Positions 13,384 to 13,477 of a stretch of 13,477 bases of DNA are shown here, piece after piece. Position numbers and translations under genes: made by a program. Positions within the stretch are counted from its first letter, which is position 1. Every line of letters starts with the position of its first letter. This DNA is from Bacillota bacterium (GTDB taxonomy: Bacteria > Bacillota_E > RBS10-35 > JAJYVN01): the NCBI GenBank assembly GCA_021846605.1, contig JAJZWQ010000086.1, positions 1-13,477 of the forward strand. Reading direction: 5' to 3'. Below the pieces are notes generated by a model. That model did not search any database. It saw only the letters and a program-made list of their open reading frames with translations, and was not told the origin of the DNA.

Positions 13384-13477
13384 TACCGTTCAGATAAGGC
13401 GCCACGGCGGTCTCCGGCGGCGCGGTGGAAGGTCGCCATCACCGGTCCAAAGGCCTTGCCGCTGAACCCGTCGGCAG
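13374..13477 (-). other. Possible 3' end of an unidentified coding region at the window edge
   Basis: A minus-strand frame enters at 13475 and ends with TAA at 13374-13376. It reads ADGFSGKAFGPVMATFHR and so on, ending ERYCV. Its composition looks protein-like and it overlaps the start of the helicase frame by 10 bases. I do not recognise it. It may be the gene fused to or truncating the helicase, or chance. Confidence 0.25.

Noticed and set aside
1..13477. CRISPR array, tRNA or rRNA genes
   Set aside because: No regularly spaced repeats, tRNA cloverleaf or rRNA-like stretches were seen on either strand by eye.

Overview
The window is a G+C-rich bacterial chromosome segment with strong GGAGG-type ribosome binding sites, GTG/TTG starts, sigma70-like promoters (TTGCCT-17-TATAAT and TTGGCT-18-TATACT), a MntR-like regulator and a Bacillus/Paenibacillus-type GH31 enzyme. 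This fits a high-G+C Bacillota such as a Sulfobacillus/Thermaerobacter-type lineage, but no marker gene fixes the taxonomy, so this is an inference. No rRNA, tRNA or CRISPR array was seen.

Left third (1-4841), a mobile-element landing zone. A large serine recombinase enters from the left edge and runs rightward. Its reading frame crosses a 22-bp inverted repeat with a 2-bp centre at 1214-1235, read here as an attachment junction, and then translates the antisense of a host gene. That host gene is a minus-strand lipoprotein beginning at 1579, cut off at the same junction inside what looks like its first YCF48/BNR repeat. Next to it is a second, larger membrane-anchored YCF48/BNR-repeat protein gene (start 4841, stop 1716). 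It is split by a 1.3-kb IS200/IS605-type element that carries only tnpB. Removing 1315 bp joins the two halves in frame. The 3' half also carries a frameshift at a (GGCC)3 tract that one more GGCC unit would repair.

Middle (4842-10100). A structured 430-bp leader precedes a GH31 alpha-glycosidase-like gene (5270-7246, plus). It converges on a three-domain DtxR/MntR-type metalloregulator (7301-7996, minus) with a recognisable promoter and a candidate operator in its leader. Upstream of the regulator, also on the minus strand, is a class C beta-lactamase-like serine hydrolase (8142-9548). A 550-bp divergent intergenic region follows, holding a strong 10-bp-stem hairpin.

Right third (10101-13477). 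Two exported proteins are on the plus strand: one with signal peptide and four YxFxxD-type motifs (COG4315/PF03640 type), and a Tat/lipobox right-handed beta-helix protein with a pectate_lyase_3 signature. Converging from the right edge is the C-terminal helicase half of a large SF2 DEAD/DEAH protein, resembling the helicase part of TOTE-type conflict proteins. An in-frame stop truncates it at its 5' side. The intact genes look like surface/secreted carbohydrate and envelope functions plus metal regulation. The two edges and the YCF48 loci carry broken genes and mobile DNA.
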